A DNA stretch of 64,000 nucleotides from Aquimonas voraii. Lineage in GTDB: Bacteria; Pseudomonadota; Gammaproteobacteria; Xanthomonadales; Xanthomonadaceae. Shown here one piece after another: positions 40,849-49,941 of this stretch. A program made the translations under genes and the position numbers. Below the pieces are notes generated by a model, which was not told the DNA's origin, did no database searches, and was given only the letters and a program-made list of their open reading frames with translations. The DNA is taken from assembly GCF_900101825.1 (NCBI RefSeq), contig NZ_FNAG01000010.1:1-64000 (forward strand), written 5' to 3'. How positions within the stretch are numbered: the stretch's first letter is position 1; each line of letters begins with the position of its first letter.

Positions 40849-41759
40849 AGCTGCCGAGCCTCGCCTCACGCGTTCTGGAAGCCGGACTGACCCTGTGGCT
40901 GCTGCTCAGCCTGTGCTTCGTGCTGCTGCGGCTGGCGCCGGGCGGGCCCTTCGACGGCGAGCGCGCCGCACCGCCCGAGATCGAAGCCGCACTGGCCCAG
41001 GCCTATCGGCTCGATGCGCAGCTGTGGCAGCAGTACCTCGACTGGTTCGGCGGCCTGCTGCGCGGCGATCTGGGCCCGAGCTTCACCTACCCCGACCAGC
41101 GGGTCGGCGACCTGATCCTGCAGGCGCTGCCGGTGACGCTCGTCAGCGGCGGCCTCGCCCTGCTGCTGGCGATCGCGCTGGCGCTGCCGCTGGGCTGGCT
41201 GGCGGCACGCGCGCGCGGACGCTGGCCGGATCGCCTGCTGATGGGCGTATCCGGTCTCGGGCTGGCACTGCCGAAGTACGTGGTCGCGCCGCTGCTGGTC
41301 CTGGTGTTCGCCGTGCTGTTGAAGCTGTTGCCGGCCGGCGGCTGGGGGCGCGTCGATCAGCTGGTGCTGCCAGTGCTGGCGCTCAGCCTGCCCAACCTCG
41401 CCTATGCGGCGCGGCTGGTGCGTGCGGGTCTGCTCGAGGCCTGGGAGTCGGACTGGTATCGCGCGGCGAAGGCGCGCGGGCTGTCATCTTCTGCGCTGCT
41501 GCTGCGACATGCCGCGCCGGTCGCCCTGCTGCCGCTGCTGGCCTGGATCGCGCCGGCGGCGATCAACCTGCTGAGCGGCTCGGCGGTGGTCGAGCAGATC
41601 TTCGGCCTGCCGGGTCTGGGGCGCTATTTCGTGCAGGGTGCGCTCAATCGCGACTACACCCTGGTGCTGGGCGTGGTGGCGACGGTCGGTGTCGGCATCG
41701 TGCTGGTCAACGCGGTGGTCGACGCCCTGCGCGCGCGATTTGAGCAGCGCGAATCATAG
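40845..41759 (+). CDS. ABC transporter permease, OppB family
   Basis: A 304-residue inner-membrane permease with about six membrane helices and the EAA motif AWESDWYRAAKARGLSSSAL (about 199-218) that contacts the ATPase. The N-terminal FVLLRLAPGGPFDGERA is typical for OppB. No OppC permease or ATPase genes follow. The TAG stop codon (41757-41759) is supplied by the start of a palindromic repeat, and the last residues (ARFEQRES) differ from the usual DPR ending, so the 3' end may have been replaced. Confidence 0.9.
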   Translation: MKLPSLASRVLEAGLTLWLLLSLCFVLLRLAPGGPFDGERAAPPEIEAALAQAYRLDAQLWQQYLDWFGGLLRGDLGPSFTYPDQRVGDLILQALPVTLVSGGLALLLAIALALPLGWLAARARGRWPDRLLMGVSGLGLALPKYVVAPLLVLVFAVLLKLLPAGGWGRVDQLVLPVLALSLPNLAYAARLVRAGLLEAWESDWYRAAKARGLSSSALLLRHAAPVALLPLLAWIAPAAINLLSGSAVVEQIFGLPGLGRYFVQGALNRDYTLVLGVVATVGVGIVLVNAVVDALRARFEQRES

Positions 41760-41868
41760 GGTGCGCCCTGGCCCACCCTAGCCCCGAGGTGTGCGGATGT
41801 GTGCGCGCACTCCGGCCAAACCTGCGATGCGGGTCGTAGCGGTGGTGGGCCAGAGCCCACCCTATGAG
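41755..41868. repeat. Inverted pair of palindromic repeats after oppB
   Basis: Copy one (41755-41780) starts CATAGGGTGCGCCCTGGCCC; copy two (41841-41868) is its inverse (GGTGGGCCAGAGCCCACCCT). Sixty bases separate them. The first provides the stop codon of the permease gene. Confidence 0.85.
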
Positions 41869-41879
41869 GGCGCGCAGAC

Positions 41880-44800
41880 TCAGGGCGACGTGGGCGTGGG
41901 CCGATCCTGTTCCTGACCGGCAGGCGCCAGCGGCCAGCGCAGCAGGTGCTCCTCCTGCGGTCGGGCGAACAGGTAGCCCTGGCCGGCGTCGCAGCCGAGC
42001 GCGCGCAGCACCGCGGCTTCCTCGTGGGTTTCGACGCCCTCGGCGACGGTGGCGAGGCCGAACTCCTCGGCCAGCGCGAGGATCGCCTTGACCACGCCCT
42101 GGCTGGTCACCGATCGCCCCATGCCGCGCACGAAGCTCTGGTCGATCTTGAGGCGATCCGGCCGCAAGCGCCCGAGGTAGGACAGCGACGAGAAGCCGGT
42201 CCCGAAGTCGTCGATAGCGAGCTTCAATCCGCGCGCACGCAGGCGATCGAGCCTCCGCAGCACCGCTTCGGCGTGGTCCATCAGCACCGACTCGGTCAGC
42301 TCCAGTTCCAGGGCTTCCGCCGGCAGGCCGCTGTCGGCAAGCGAGGCCTCGACCGTGGCCTCGAAATCCTCACGCCTGAACTGCAGGGTCGAGACGTTGA
42401 CCGACACCGGCACCGCCGGCAGGCCGCGTTCGCGCAGGCGCATGGCGGCGGCACAGGCCTCGCGCAGAACGAATTCGCCGAGCGGGACGATGAGGCCCGT
42501 CGCCTCGGCCAGCGGAATGAACTCGGCCGGCGAGACCAGTCCGCGCTGTGGATGCCGCCAGCGCACCAGGGCTTCGTAGCCGGCCAGCGCGTCGGAACGC
42601 AGGTCGATCTGCGGCTGGAACACCAGGAAGAACTCCTGCCGCTGCAGGCCCTGGCGCAACTGCGATTCCAGGGTCAGCGCTTCCAGACCACGGCTGGCGA
42701 GGTCCTCGCGGTAGGCCTGCACGGTGTTGCGCCCCGCCAGTTGGGCGGCACCCAGCGCCAGCTCCGCCGACTTGGCCAGGGCTTCCGCGGAAGCACCATC
42801 GGTCGGACCGATCGCCAGCCCGATGCTGATGCCGAGGCTGAGCTCGCGGGCATCGACCTCGATCGGCTCGCTGAGCGCACGCTGCAGGCGGCAGGCCAGC
42901 ACCAAGGCCTGTTCGGCGCTCTGGGCCGGCACGGCCACCAGGAACTCGTCGGCGCTGATCCGCGACATCCAGGCTTCGGCCGGCAGCTCGCGCGCCATCC
43001 GCGTCGGCACCGCGCGCAGCACCAGGTCGCCGGTGGCATAGCCCAGCGATTCGTTGATCTGGCGGAAGCGGTCGATGTCGACATGCATCAGCGCCACCTT
43101 CGACAGCCCGGCCTGCAGCTCGGCGTCGAGCGCCTCGATCAGGCGCTCGCGGCGCGGCAGCCCGGTCAGCAGGTCATGCGCACCGAGGTATTCGATGCGC
43201 GACTCGAAGGCCTTGCGGTCGGAGGTCTCGACGAACTGGCCGATGTAGTGCAGGGGACGCCCCTCGGCATCGTCGATGCGGGTGATGGTGAGCCACTGGG
43301 GGTAGACGGTGCCGTCGCGACGCCGGTTCCAGACCTCGCCCTCCCAGCGGCCGCCGTCCAGCAGCGCGCCCCACATCGCTGCATAGAAATCGGGCGAGTG
43401 GTGGCCCGAAGCCAGCAGGCTGGGGCGTTGGCCCAGCACCTCCCCGCGGGGGAAGCCGGTGATGCTCTCGAAGGCCTGGTTGACGTCGATGATGCGACCT
43501 TCGGCATCGCAGATCAGGATGCCGAGCTGGCTGCTGGCGAACACCTCGCTGGCCAGCCGCAGGGCGGACTCGGCGCGCTTGCGGGCATCGATGTCGATCA
43601 GCACGCCGGCCAGCGCGCGCGGTGCGCCGGCGGCGTCGCGCTCGACCACGGTGCCGCGCCCCAGCAGCCAGGCCCAGCCCTCGCCGCGACGCACGCGGAA
43701 CTCCTCATCCAGCAGGCTGGGACAGGGCATGCCGGGGCGCAGGCGTTCGCGCAGACGCTCGGCGTCCTCGGGATGCAGAAGCGCCAGCAGCAGCTCGGCG
43801 GGATGCAGGGAATCGCTGGCGCCGGGCTCGCCGGGCGCGTCGCCCTCGATCGGTCCGACCTCGCCCGGATCGGCGCCGAGCATCCGCGCGCCGCGCGTGG
43901 ACAGGCGCAGCCGCGCCGGCGCGAGCTCCAGCTGCCAGGCACCGAGCTCGGCGGCCTCCATCGCCAGACGCTCGCGACGCTCGGCGCCGCGCCTGGCCTG
44001 CTCCGCGCGCTGGCGGGCGATCAGCATCTGCAGGTCGCGCACCAGCAGCTCCAGTGCCGACAGCCATTCAGCCTCGCCTTCGCCGGCATAGCCCCAGACT
44101 TCGAGCAGCGCCGGCACCGTCGAGCGTTCCTCCGTCTGCCCGCGCAGATCGAAGCGCCACGCGCGCAGATGCGCAGCTTCGCGCTCGCAGTGGCCCACGT
44201 CGCCGGCCTCGCACAGGCGCTGCGCAGGGGAGTCTGCGGCCAGCACGCGCGCGGCAGCGAAACCGCCGCTGTCGACCAGCAGGGTGCACAGCGCCTGCAG
44301 GCGTTCGATCAGGGGACGATCCTCGACCAGCAGACGGCTGCCGTGCAGGGCCAGGCGTTGAACGCATTCGTGGCGATTCAGGCGCTCCAGGCCGGCGTCG
44401 AGCGCGCGTCCGATCACGCCCAGCTCGTCGTCGCCATCGACCCGCGAAGCCTCGGGGCTGGCGCCGGCATAGAGCGAGTGCGCCGCCACCTGCAGGCGTG
44501 CGCTGCGCTCCAGCAGCTGCAGGCGCAGCAGCCACCAGATCAGGCCCGCTGCGAGCAGGAGGATCAAGGCCTCGCCGCGGAACAGACGCAGGGCATTCCA
44601 GCGCGCGCGGGCCTCTTCGAAGCCGCTGTCCGCCAGCACGATCACGCGCCCATAGGCGGGCGGTGCGCTGCGGGTCAGCACCGGCTCGACCTGCAGCCGC
44701 AGCGAGGCGTCCACCAGGCTGAGGGCCTCGTCGCTGGCCTGCCCGGCCAGCTGCCGCAGCAGCCCCCGCTCGGACGCCCCCAGCCGGGTCTCGATCACCG

Positions 44801-45149
44801 ACAGCGCAAGGCCGGTGTCGGCGCGGCGCAGACTGGCCAGAGCCAGGCCCGCGTCGTCGAACAGCCAGGCCTCGCGCACCTCCGGGTAGAGGGCGAGACG
44901 GGTGATCATGGCGCGGCGGCCGTTGCCTTCCCCCAGCTCGGCGTAGCTTTCCAGCCGGCGTGCAGTCTGCCCCGTCAGCTCGCTGATCTCGACGAGGAGG
45001 TCCTCGCGCGCATCCCGCAGGGCCTGCGCGCTGCGCAGCTGGAACATCACCAGCAGCAGGGCCGCGCACACGCACACCATGAGCACCGGCAGGGTCAGCC
45101 GCGCCGGCCAGCGGATCAGCAGCGCGCGCAGACGCTGTTCAATGCCCAT
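41880..45149 (-). CDS. PAS-GGDEF-EAL protein, probable c-di-GMP phosphodiesterase
   Basis: A 1089-residue membrane protein. Order: membrane helix about 15-40, periplasmic domain to about 185, second helix about 192-215, HAMP-like, GAF-like and two PAS domains (to about 640), GGDEF domain, and EAL domain (830-1060). The GGDEF motif is degenerate (SADEF at 732-736), so cyclase activity is unlikely. The EAL domain keeps EAL (859-861, YEALVRWRHP), ELTES, DDFGTGFSSLSYL and KIDQSFV, so phosphodiesterase activity is likely. It overlaps the upstream binding-protein gene by 11 bp, implying a sensor pair. Confidence 0.93.
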   Translation of the reverse strand: MGIEQRLRALLIRWPARLTLPVLMVCVCAALLLVMFQLRSAQALRDAREDLLVEISELTGQTARRLESYAELGEGNGRRAMITRLALYPEVREAWLFDDAGLALASLRRADTGLALSVIETRLGASERGLLRQLAGQASDEALSLVDASLRLQVEPVLTRSAPPAYGRVIVLADSGFEEARARWNALRLFRGEALILLLAAGLIWWLLRLQLLERSARLQVAAHSLYAGASPEASRVDGDDELGVIGRALDAGLERLNRHECVQRLALHGSRLLVEDRPLIERLQALCTLLVDSGGFAAARVLAADSPAQRLCEAGDVGHCEREAAHLRAWRFDLRGQTEERSTVPALLEVWGYAGEGEAEWLSALELLVRDLQMLIARQRAEQARRGAERRERLAMEAAELGAWQLELAPARLRLSTRGARMLGADPGEVGPIEGDAPGEPGASDSLHPAELLLALLHPEDAERLRERLRPGMPCPSLLDEEFRVRRGEGWAWLLGRGTVVERDAAGAPRALAGVLIDIDARKRAESALRLASEVFASSQLGILICDAEGRIIDVNQAFESITGFPRGEVLGQRPSLLASGHHSPDFYAAMWGALLDGGRWEGEVWNRRRDGTVYPQWLTITRIDDAEGRPLHYIGQFVETSDRKAFESRIEYLGAHDLLTGLPRRERLIEALDAELQAGLSKVALMHVDIDRFRQINESLGYATGDLVLRAVPTRMARELPAEAWMSRISADEFLVAVPAQSAEQALVLACRLQRALSEPIEVDARELSLGISIGLAIGPTDGASAEALAKSAELALGAAQLAGRNTVQAYREDLASRGLEALTLESQLRQGLQRQEFFLVFQPQIDLRSDALAGYEALVRWRHPQRGLVSPAEFIPLAEATGLIVPLGEFVLREACAAAMRLRERGLPAVPVSVNVSTLQFRREDFEATVEASLADSGLPAEALELELTESVLMDHAEAVLRRLDRLRARGLKLAIDDFGTGFSSLSYLGRLRPDRLKIDQSFVRGMGRSVTSQGVVKAILALAEEFGLATVAEGVETHEEAAVLRALGCDAGQGYLFARPQEEHLLRWPLAPAGQEQDRPTPTSP

Positions 45150-46311
45150 GGCCGGGGGCTCCGAGCACGGCGGCCTGTGGGCCTGGATCCAGCAGCTGGG
45201 CCGCGCTAGGCGCCTCGACCAGCTCCGCGCGCGCGGCCAACAGGGCGGCCAGCTCGGGCAGGATCCTCGCCAGCGGGGAATCGGGCGCGCCCAGCAGGCG
45301 ATGGCTGTGCCGAGCGTCGAAGAACTCGATGCCGGCGAGGGCGGTGCGGTAGTCCTCGTCGGTCAGCCCGGTGCCCGGCAGCAGGCGGTCGAGGGGCAGC
45401 TCGCCGGGGGCGCGGAAGTGGTCGATCTCGCCTTCCCAGGCACGCAGCAGCGCGGAAAGAGCGTCGGCGCGCCGCTCGATCACCGGGCGACGCGCCACCA
45501 GTACGTCGTAGATGAGACCCGGCATCTCGCGCGTGCTGTGCAGCAGGGTGTGGCCCTCCGCGAGCAGGCGGCTCAACAGCGGTTCGTAGCAGACGACCAC
45601 CTCGGCATCGCCATCCCGCCAACGTCGTTCCAGGTGGACGGCGCGCACCTGCATCACCGACACGGCATCGTCCGACAGGTCGGCCGCACGCAGGCTGGCG
45701 GCCAGCATCAGGCCGCCGACCGCACTGTCCTCCACCAGCACGCGACGCCCAGACAGTCCCTGGGCGCGGTCGAGGCCGGCGCGCAGCACCACGCCGTCGG
45801 CGCCGCGCGACTCCGACAACACGGCGATCACCCGCAAATCGGGCATGCGCCGCCACAGGCGCAAGGCTTCATCGAGGGTGACCGCGGCGGCATCCAGGCG
45901 ACCGTCGCGCAGGGCATTCAGGGTGTCGGTCGCAGAAGGCAGTTCGACCAGGCGCAGCTCGGGCGGCAGCCGATCCTGCTCGCGCAGCAGCACCAGCGGG
46001 TCGTAGCCCAACCAGGGCCCCATCGCCACCGTCAGCGGCGGCTGCGGCGGGGGCGCCGCGGCGACAGCCAGCAGCAGCGCGACAACGGCAGCGACCAGCA
46101 CTGCCGCGAGCGTGCGCGCGCGCCGCTCACGCGACGATGGGGTGGCTGGCGTAGGGGCGGCAACGGCCAAAGGATCGATATCCGGGCATGAGGCAGCACA
46201 AACTGCGCGCCGGATGCTGCAAACGACATGCCGCGCGCCTGCGCGGGCGGCGCCCGCCCGGACCGTCGCAGTTCCACGGTACGGGACTTGCTTGAGGCTC
46301 TCGAACCCCAT
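45139..46311 (-). CDS. Membrane-anchored NMT1/SsuA-type substrate-binding protein
   Basis: A periplasmic binding-protein fold of the NitT/TauT (NMT1) class. A membrane segment near RTLAAVLVAAVVALLLAVAA is followed by VAMGPWLGYDPLVLLREQDR, LPSATDTLNALRDGRLDAAA and further family blocks, ending with about 30 residues of low complexity. There are no ABC permease or ATPase genes nearby; instead it is coupled to the GGDEF-EAL gene. The start is unsure: ATG at 46311 gives 390 residues with a long N-terminal extension; a later TTG or GTG is possible. It could sense a small ligand and signal through c-di-GMP. Confidence 0.78.
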   Translation of the reverse strand: MGFESLKQVPYRGTATVRAGAARAGARHVVCSIRRAVCAASCPDIDPLAVAAPTPATPSSRERRARTLAAVLVAAVVALLLAVAAAPPPQPPLTVAMGPWLGYDPLVLLREQDRLPPELRLVELPSATDTLNALRDGRLDAAAVTLDEALRLWRRMPDLRVIAVLSESRGADGVVLRAGLDRAQGLSGRRVLVEDSAVGGLMLAASLRAADLSDDAVSVMQVRAVHLERRWRDGDAEVVVCYEPLLSRLLAEGHTLLHSTREMPGLIYDVLVARRPVIERRADALSALLRAWEGEIDHFRAPGELPLDRLLPGTGLTDEDYRTALAGIEFFDARHSHRLLGAPDSPLARILPELAALLAARAELVEAPSAAQLLDPGPQAAVLGAPGHGH

Positions 46312-46357
46312 CGACCGCAGACGGGCCGCAAGCGCCCGCCCCCACAGGAGCCCAGAC

Positions 46358-46927
46358 ATGAGCGACACCGCCGAGCCCCGAGGCACCCGCGTGCGGATCC
46401 CGGATCCGAACTGGGACAAGATGCGCGAGACGGTGCTGATGATGGAGCTCGCGGTCGGCCAGATCGAAGGCGCCATGCGCGACAGCGACAGTTCGGTGCA
46501 GGTGCTGACCGACACCTTCACGGTGATGGCGAGGCACATGGGCACCATCGCCGAGGATGCCGCACGCCTGCCCGACGAGGGCGAACTGGGCGAGATCAAG
46601 CGTCGGATGTCCGGCGCGGCCGCCCAGGTCACCGGCATGGTCCACCAGTCGATCATCGCCTTCCAGTTCTACGACCGCCTGGTGCAGCGCCTGAGCCACG
46701 TCAGCCATGGCTTGGAGTGGCTGGCCGAGGTGGTCAGCGACGAACAGCGGGCCACCACCCCCGACGAGTGGCTGGCTCTGCAGGAGAAGATCCGCGCCCG
46801 CTACTCGATGCCTGAGGAAGTGGAGATGTTCGAAGCCGTGCTGCTGCACGGCAAGACCGTCCAGCAGGCGCTGGCCGAGTTCATGGAGAAGATGAAGAAC
46901 AAGGGCGACGACATCGAGCTGTTCTGA
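46358..46927 (+). CDS. Helical protein with CheZ-like pattern, unknown
   Basis: A 189-residue cytoplasmic, almost all-helical protein. The middle has a helical pair with QVTGMVHQSIIAFQFYDRLV then QRLSHVSHGLEWLAEVV, reminiscent of the phosphatase helix region of CheZ-type or related four-helix proteins (a conserved Q..FYD..QRL.H pattern). The CheZ signature cannot be confirmed by eye, so the function is left open. The start at 46358 follows ACAGGAGCCCAGAC. It is divergent from the binding-protein gene by about 46 bp. Confidence 0.75.
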   Translation: MSDTAEPRGTRVRIPDPNWDKMRETVLMMELAVGQIEGAMRDSDSSVQVLTDTFTVMARHMGTIAEDAARLPDEGELGEIKRRMSGAAAQVTGMVHQSIIAFQFYDRLVQRLSHVSHGLEWLAEVVSDEQRATTPDEWLALQEKIRARYSMPEEVEMFEAVLLHGKTVQQALAEFMEKMKNKGDDIELF

Positions 46928-46943
46928 GCGCCGGGCCCGGCGC

Positions 46944-48329
46944 TCAGCGCCGCCGCAGGCGCAGCACCCGCCCGGGCAGCATGGCCTCGCGCTCGCGGCG
47001 CAGGTCGATCGGTGCGTCCAGCTCGACCTCGAAGCCGTGGGTCGCGGCCAGTGCGTGCAGGTAGGGGGTCGAGTGCGCGTAGCGGCCGCTGGGCTGCAGG
47101 CGGACGCCGGCAGCATCCGCCTCGTCGAGCAATTCGACCGAGAACAGCAGGCAGCCGCCGCTGCGCAGCGCGGCCGCGGCCAGCGCGAACACTTCGTCCA
47201 GCGCACCCACGTAGACGAACACATCGGCAGCCAGCAGCAGGTCCCAGGCCTGCGGCTGGCGCGCCAGCAGACTCTGCAGCGATTCCTCATGCAGGGCATC
47301 GTAGAGCCCGCGCGCTGCCGCCTTCTCCAGCATCTTCGCGGACAGGTCGGCGCCTTCCAGGCGTAGCGCCAGCGGCCGCAGGGCCGGCGCCGCCAGCCCG
47401 GTGCCGCAGCCGAGATCGAGCACGTTCAGACCTGTAGCGCTCGGCAGGTAGCGGCCGAGCTGCTCCGGCAGGCGATAGCCCAGGCGCTCCACCAGCCACT
47501 GGTCGAACTCGGCGGCCATGCCATCGAACAGGCCGCTGACGAAGGCATCCGGCGGGCGCGTCGGCTGCGCACCGCGCAGGGTATCGAGCTTGAAGGCGAG
47601 GCTCGGCGAGTCGGGATTGAGCGCCAGGGCCTGCGCGAAGGCCTCGGCGGCCTCGGCCGTCTGCCCATTCAACTGCAGGGCCTCGCCGAGATTCTCCCAG
47701 GCCGCGTCCTGGCCGGCGTCGAGCGCCAGCGAGCGGCGCAGGGCCTCGATCGCCGGACCGAGTCGACGCGCGCGGAACAGGCTGCGCCCGAGCGTGCACC
47801 AGCCGATCGCGAACTCGGGCGCGGCGGCCAGCGCGGACTGCATGAGCGCCACGGCCTCGTCCTGCGCACCGCGCTCGCAGAGCAGGTTGGCCAGGTTGTT
47901 GGCTGCCGGCGCCAGCCGCGGATTGGCGCGCAGGGCGGCCCGATAGCACTGCTCGGCCTCGGCAAAGGCACCCCGGGTGGCCTCGACCACCGCCAGGTTG
48001 TACCAGGCCTCGGCCCAAGCCGGCGCCGAACGGGTTGCCGCCGCGAAGCCCTGGCGCGCGCGCTCGAGATCGCCTGCCGCGAGAGCCAAGGCCGCGCGCT
48101 GGAAATGCCCACCCGGGTGCTGCGGCGAGAGCGCGAGACAGTGGGCGAGCGCCGCCTCGGCGCGGCCATGCTGCCCGCAGCGCGCGGCCGCCACCGCATG
48201 CAGGTAGGCGAGTTCGGCATCCTGCTGCTGCAGGGGCAGAACATCGAGCAGGTCCAGGGCCTGCCGCATCTGGCCAGCCCCCATCAGCTGCTGCAGGCGC
48301 GCGCGCAGCGCCGGATCCGCCGCGCTCAT
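46944..48329 (-). CDS. TPR-repeat S-adenosylmethionine methyltransferase
   Basis: A 461-residue two-part protein. Residues 1-250 are TPR repeats (units such as AWYNLAVVEATRGAFAEAEQ and AWENLGEALQLNGQTAEAAE). Residues about 265-461 are a class I methyltransferase with the SAM-binding motif LNVLDLGCGTGLAAPALRPL and downstream FVYVGALDEVFALAAAALRS. The TPR part probably selects a protein partner; substrate is unknown. Its start overlaps the engB stop (TCAT at 48326-48329), so both are co-transcribed. Confidence 0.9.
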   Translation of the reverse strand: MSAADPALRARLQQLMGAGQMRQALDLLDVLPLQQQDAELAYLHAVAAARCGQHGRAEAALAHCLALSPQHPGGHFQRAALALAAGDLERARQGFAAATRSAPAWAEAWYNLAVVEATRGAFAEAEQCYRAALRANPRLAPAANNLANLLCERGAQDEAVALMQSALAAAPEFAIGWCTLGRSLFRARRLGPAIEALRRSLALDAGQDAAWENLGEALQLNGQTAEAAEAFAQALALNPDSPSLAFKLDTLRGAQPTRPPDAFVSGLFDGMAAEFDQWLVERLGYRLPEQLGRYLPSATGLNVLDLGCGTGLAAPALRPLALRLEGADLSAKMLEKAAARGLYDALHEESLQSLLARQPQAWDLLLAADVFVYVGALDEVFALAAAALRSGGCLLFSVELLDEADAAGVRLQPSGRYAHSTPYLHALAATHGFEVELDAPIDLRREREAMLPGRVLRLRRR

Positions 48330-48934
48330 CCGCCCGTCGCGCCGAGCTGCAGCCAGTCGGCGAGCCGCGCACGCGCCTCATCCACACCCAGCCCGGTCTG
48401 CGCCGAGAACAGCTGCGCGCTCTGGCCCTCGCCCAGTTCGGCGCGGACTTCGCGCAGGGTCTGCGCCTGGGCGCCGCGGCCGAGCTTGTCCGCCTTGGTC
48501 AGCAGGACGTGGCAAGGCAGGCCGCGGGCTTCGCCGAAGCCGAGCATCTGGCGGTCGAAATCACGCAGCGGATGGCGGATGTCCATCACCACCACCAGGC
48601 CCGCCAGCGAGCGGCGATTCTGGAAATAGCCCTCGATCAGGCCGCGCCAGTGCTCGCGCAGCTCCGGCGGCACCTTGGCAAAGCCGTAGCCTGGCAGGTC
48701 GACCAGGAAGCGCGCGGGCGCCAGCTGGAAATACACCAGCTGCTGGGTGCGGCCGGGCGTCTTGCTGGTCCGCGCCAGCGCGCCCTGGTCACAGATGCGG
48801 TTGATCGCGCTGGATTTTCCGGCATTGGAGCGGCCGGCAATCGCCACTTCGACGGCTTCGTCGGCCGGCAGCTGGCGCGGGGTATGCACGCTCAGCAGGT
48901 AGCTGGCGGCGCGGAACGGGTTCGGCTCTGACAT
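48326..48934 (-). CDS. engB: Ribosome biogenesis GTPase EngB (YsxC/YihA)
   Basis: A 202-residue small GTPase needed for 50S subunit assembly. G1 GRSNAGKSSAIN (about 34-45), the G3 segment VDLPGYGFAKVPPELREHW, and G4 TKADKL are visible, together with TSKTPGRTQQLVYF (switch I). The start MSEPNPF at 48934 was chosen by homology. It is divergent from the cytochrome c4 gene. Confidence 0.95.
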   Translation of the reverse strand: MSEPNPFRAASYLLSVHTPRQLPADEAVEVAIAGRSNAGKSSAINRICDQGALARTSKTPGRTQQLVYFQLAPARFLVDLPGYGFAKVPPELREHWRGLIEGYFQNRRSLAGLVVVMDIRHPLRDFDRQMLGFGEARGLPCHVLLTKADKLGRGAQAQTLREVRAELGEGQSAQLFSAQTGLGVDEARARLADWLQLGATGG

Positions 48935-49080
48935 GGAGGATCCAAGGCGGACGGGGCGGCGCGCGATGCGGCTTCGTTGACCCGTCATGGGCGGGCTGGA
49001 ATAATCCCGCGATTCCCGCGCCTGCCGTAGCCTACGGTGGTGCCAGCGGTCGAGACAGCATTCCAGTTCGGAGCAAGTGT

Positions 49081-49818
49081 ATGAGTTTTCGCCGCTTCCT
49101 TGGGCTGGCGGGCCTGCTGGCCGCCTCTTCCGTCCTCGCCCAGAACGCCGCGGAGGTGACCGCCGCGCCGGAACAGGCGCCCGCCGAGGTCGCCACCCTG
49201 GCCGATGACAGCGCCAAAGCCGTGCCGGGCGATGCCGCCACGGGCCAAGGCAAAGCTGCAGTCTGCGCCGCCTGCCATGGCATGGACGGCAATTCTGCCG
49301 ATCCGCAGTATCCGAAGCTGGCCGGCCAGCACGAGCGCTACATCGCCCGCCATCTGGCCCTCTACAAGAGCGGCGAGCGCAACAACGCGATCATGCTCGG
49401 TTTCGCGGCCGGTCTGTCCCCGCAGGACATGCGGGACATCGGCGCCTACTTCGCCACCCAGAAGGTGCGCGCGGGTCTCGCCGACGAGAGCGTGATCGCC
49501 AGCGGCCCGAACGAAGGCAAGAAGTTCTACGAGGTCGGCGAGAAGCTGTACCGCGGTGGCGATCTGGAGCGCGGCATCCCGGCCTGCGCGGCCTGCCACG
49601 GCCCGGCCGGCAAGGGCAATCCGGGCCCGGCCTATCCGAACCTCGGCGGCCAGCACGCAACCTACACCGCCGCCCAGCTGAACCTTTTCCGCGACGGCAC
49701 GGTGCACGGCCGTGACGCCAACGCCAATGCGGTGATGGCCGGCGTGGCGCGCTACCTGACCGACGAAGAGATCCAGGCGCTCGCCACCTACATTGAAGGC
49801 CTGCACCAGGCGGAGTAA
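49081..49818 (+). CDS. Dihaem cytochrome c4
   Basis: A 245-residue periplasmic electron carrier. Signal peptide MSFRRFLGLAGLLAASSVLA; two cytochrome c domains, each with a haem site CAACH (CAACHGMDGN near residue 62 and CAACHGPAGK near 165) and a later Met ligand (NNAIMLGFAAGL; NAVMAGVARYL). Cytochrome c4 usually passes electrons from complex III to terminal oxidases. The start follows GGAGCAAGTGT. A hairpin follows before dsbA. Confidence 0.94.
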   Translation: MSFRRFLGLAGLLAASSVLAQNAAEVTAAPEQAPAEVATLADDSAKAVPGDAATGQGKAAVCAACHGMDGNSADPQYPKLAGQHERYIARHLALYKSGERNNAIMLGFAAGLSPQDMRDIGAYFATQKVRAGLADESVIASGPNEGKKFYEVGEKLYRGGDLERGIPACAACHGPAGKGNPGPAYPNLGGQHATYTAAQLNLFRDGTVHGRDANANAVMAGVARYLTDEEIQALATYIEGLHQAE

Positions 49819-49895
49819 GTGCGGGAACCCTCGCACGCCGCCCGCGGTCGCAGGCCCGGCCCGCGCGCCTGCGAGCCGTGACCTGATGTTCAGAC

Positions 49896-49921
49896 AGGCC
49901 CGCCTACCCTCGGCGGGCCTT
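49896..49921 (+). terminator. Hairpin between cytochrome c4 and dsbA
   Basis: Stem AGGCCCGCC/GGCGGGCCT with loop TACCCTC-type bases, followed by only a short T-pair. It may only partly stop transcription into dsbA. Confidence 0.65.
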
Positions 49922-49941
49922 CACCTATCTGGAGACCCTCC

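Noticed and set aside
41946-45209. 1087-codon open frame on the plus strand
   Set aside because: Exact mirror of the GGDEF-EAL gene, rich in Gln/His/Arg as typical of antisense frames in GC-rich DNA.
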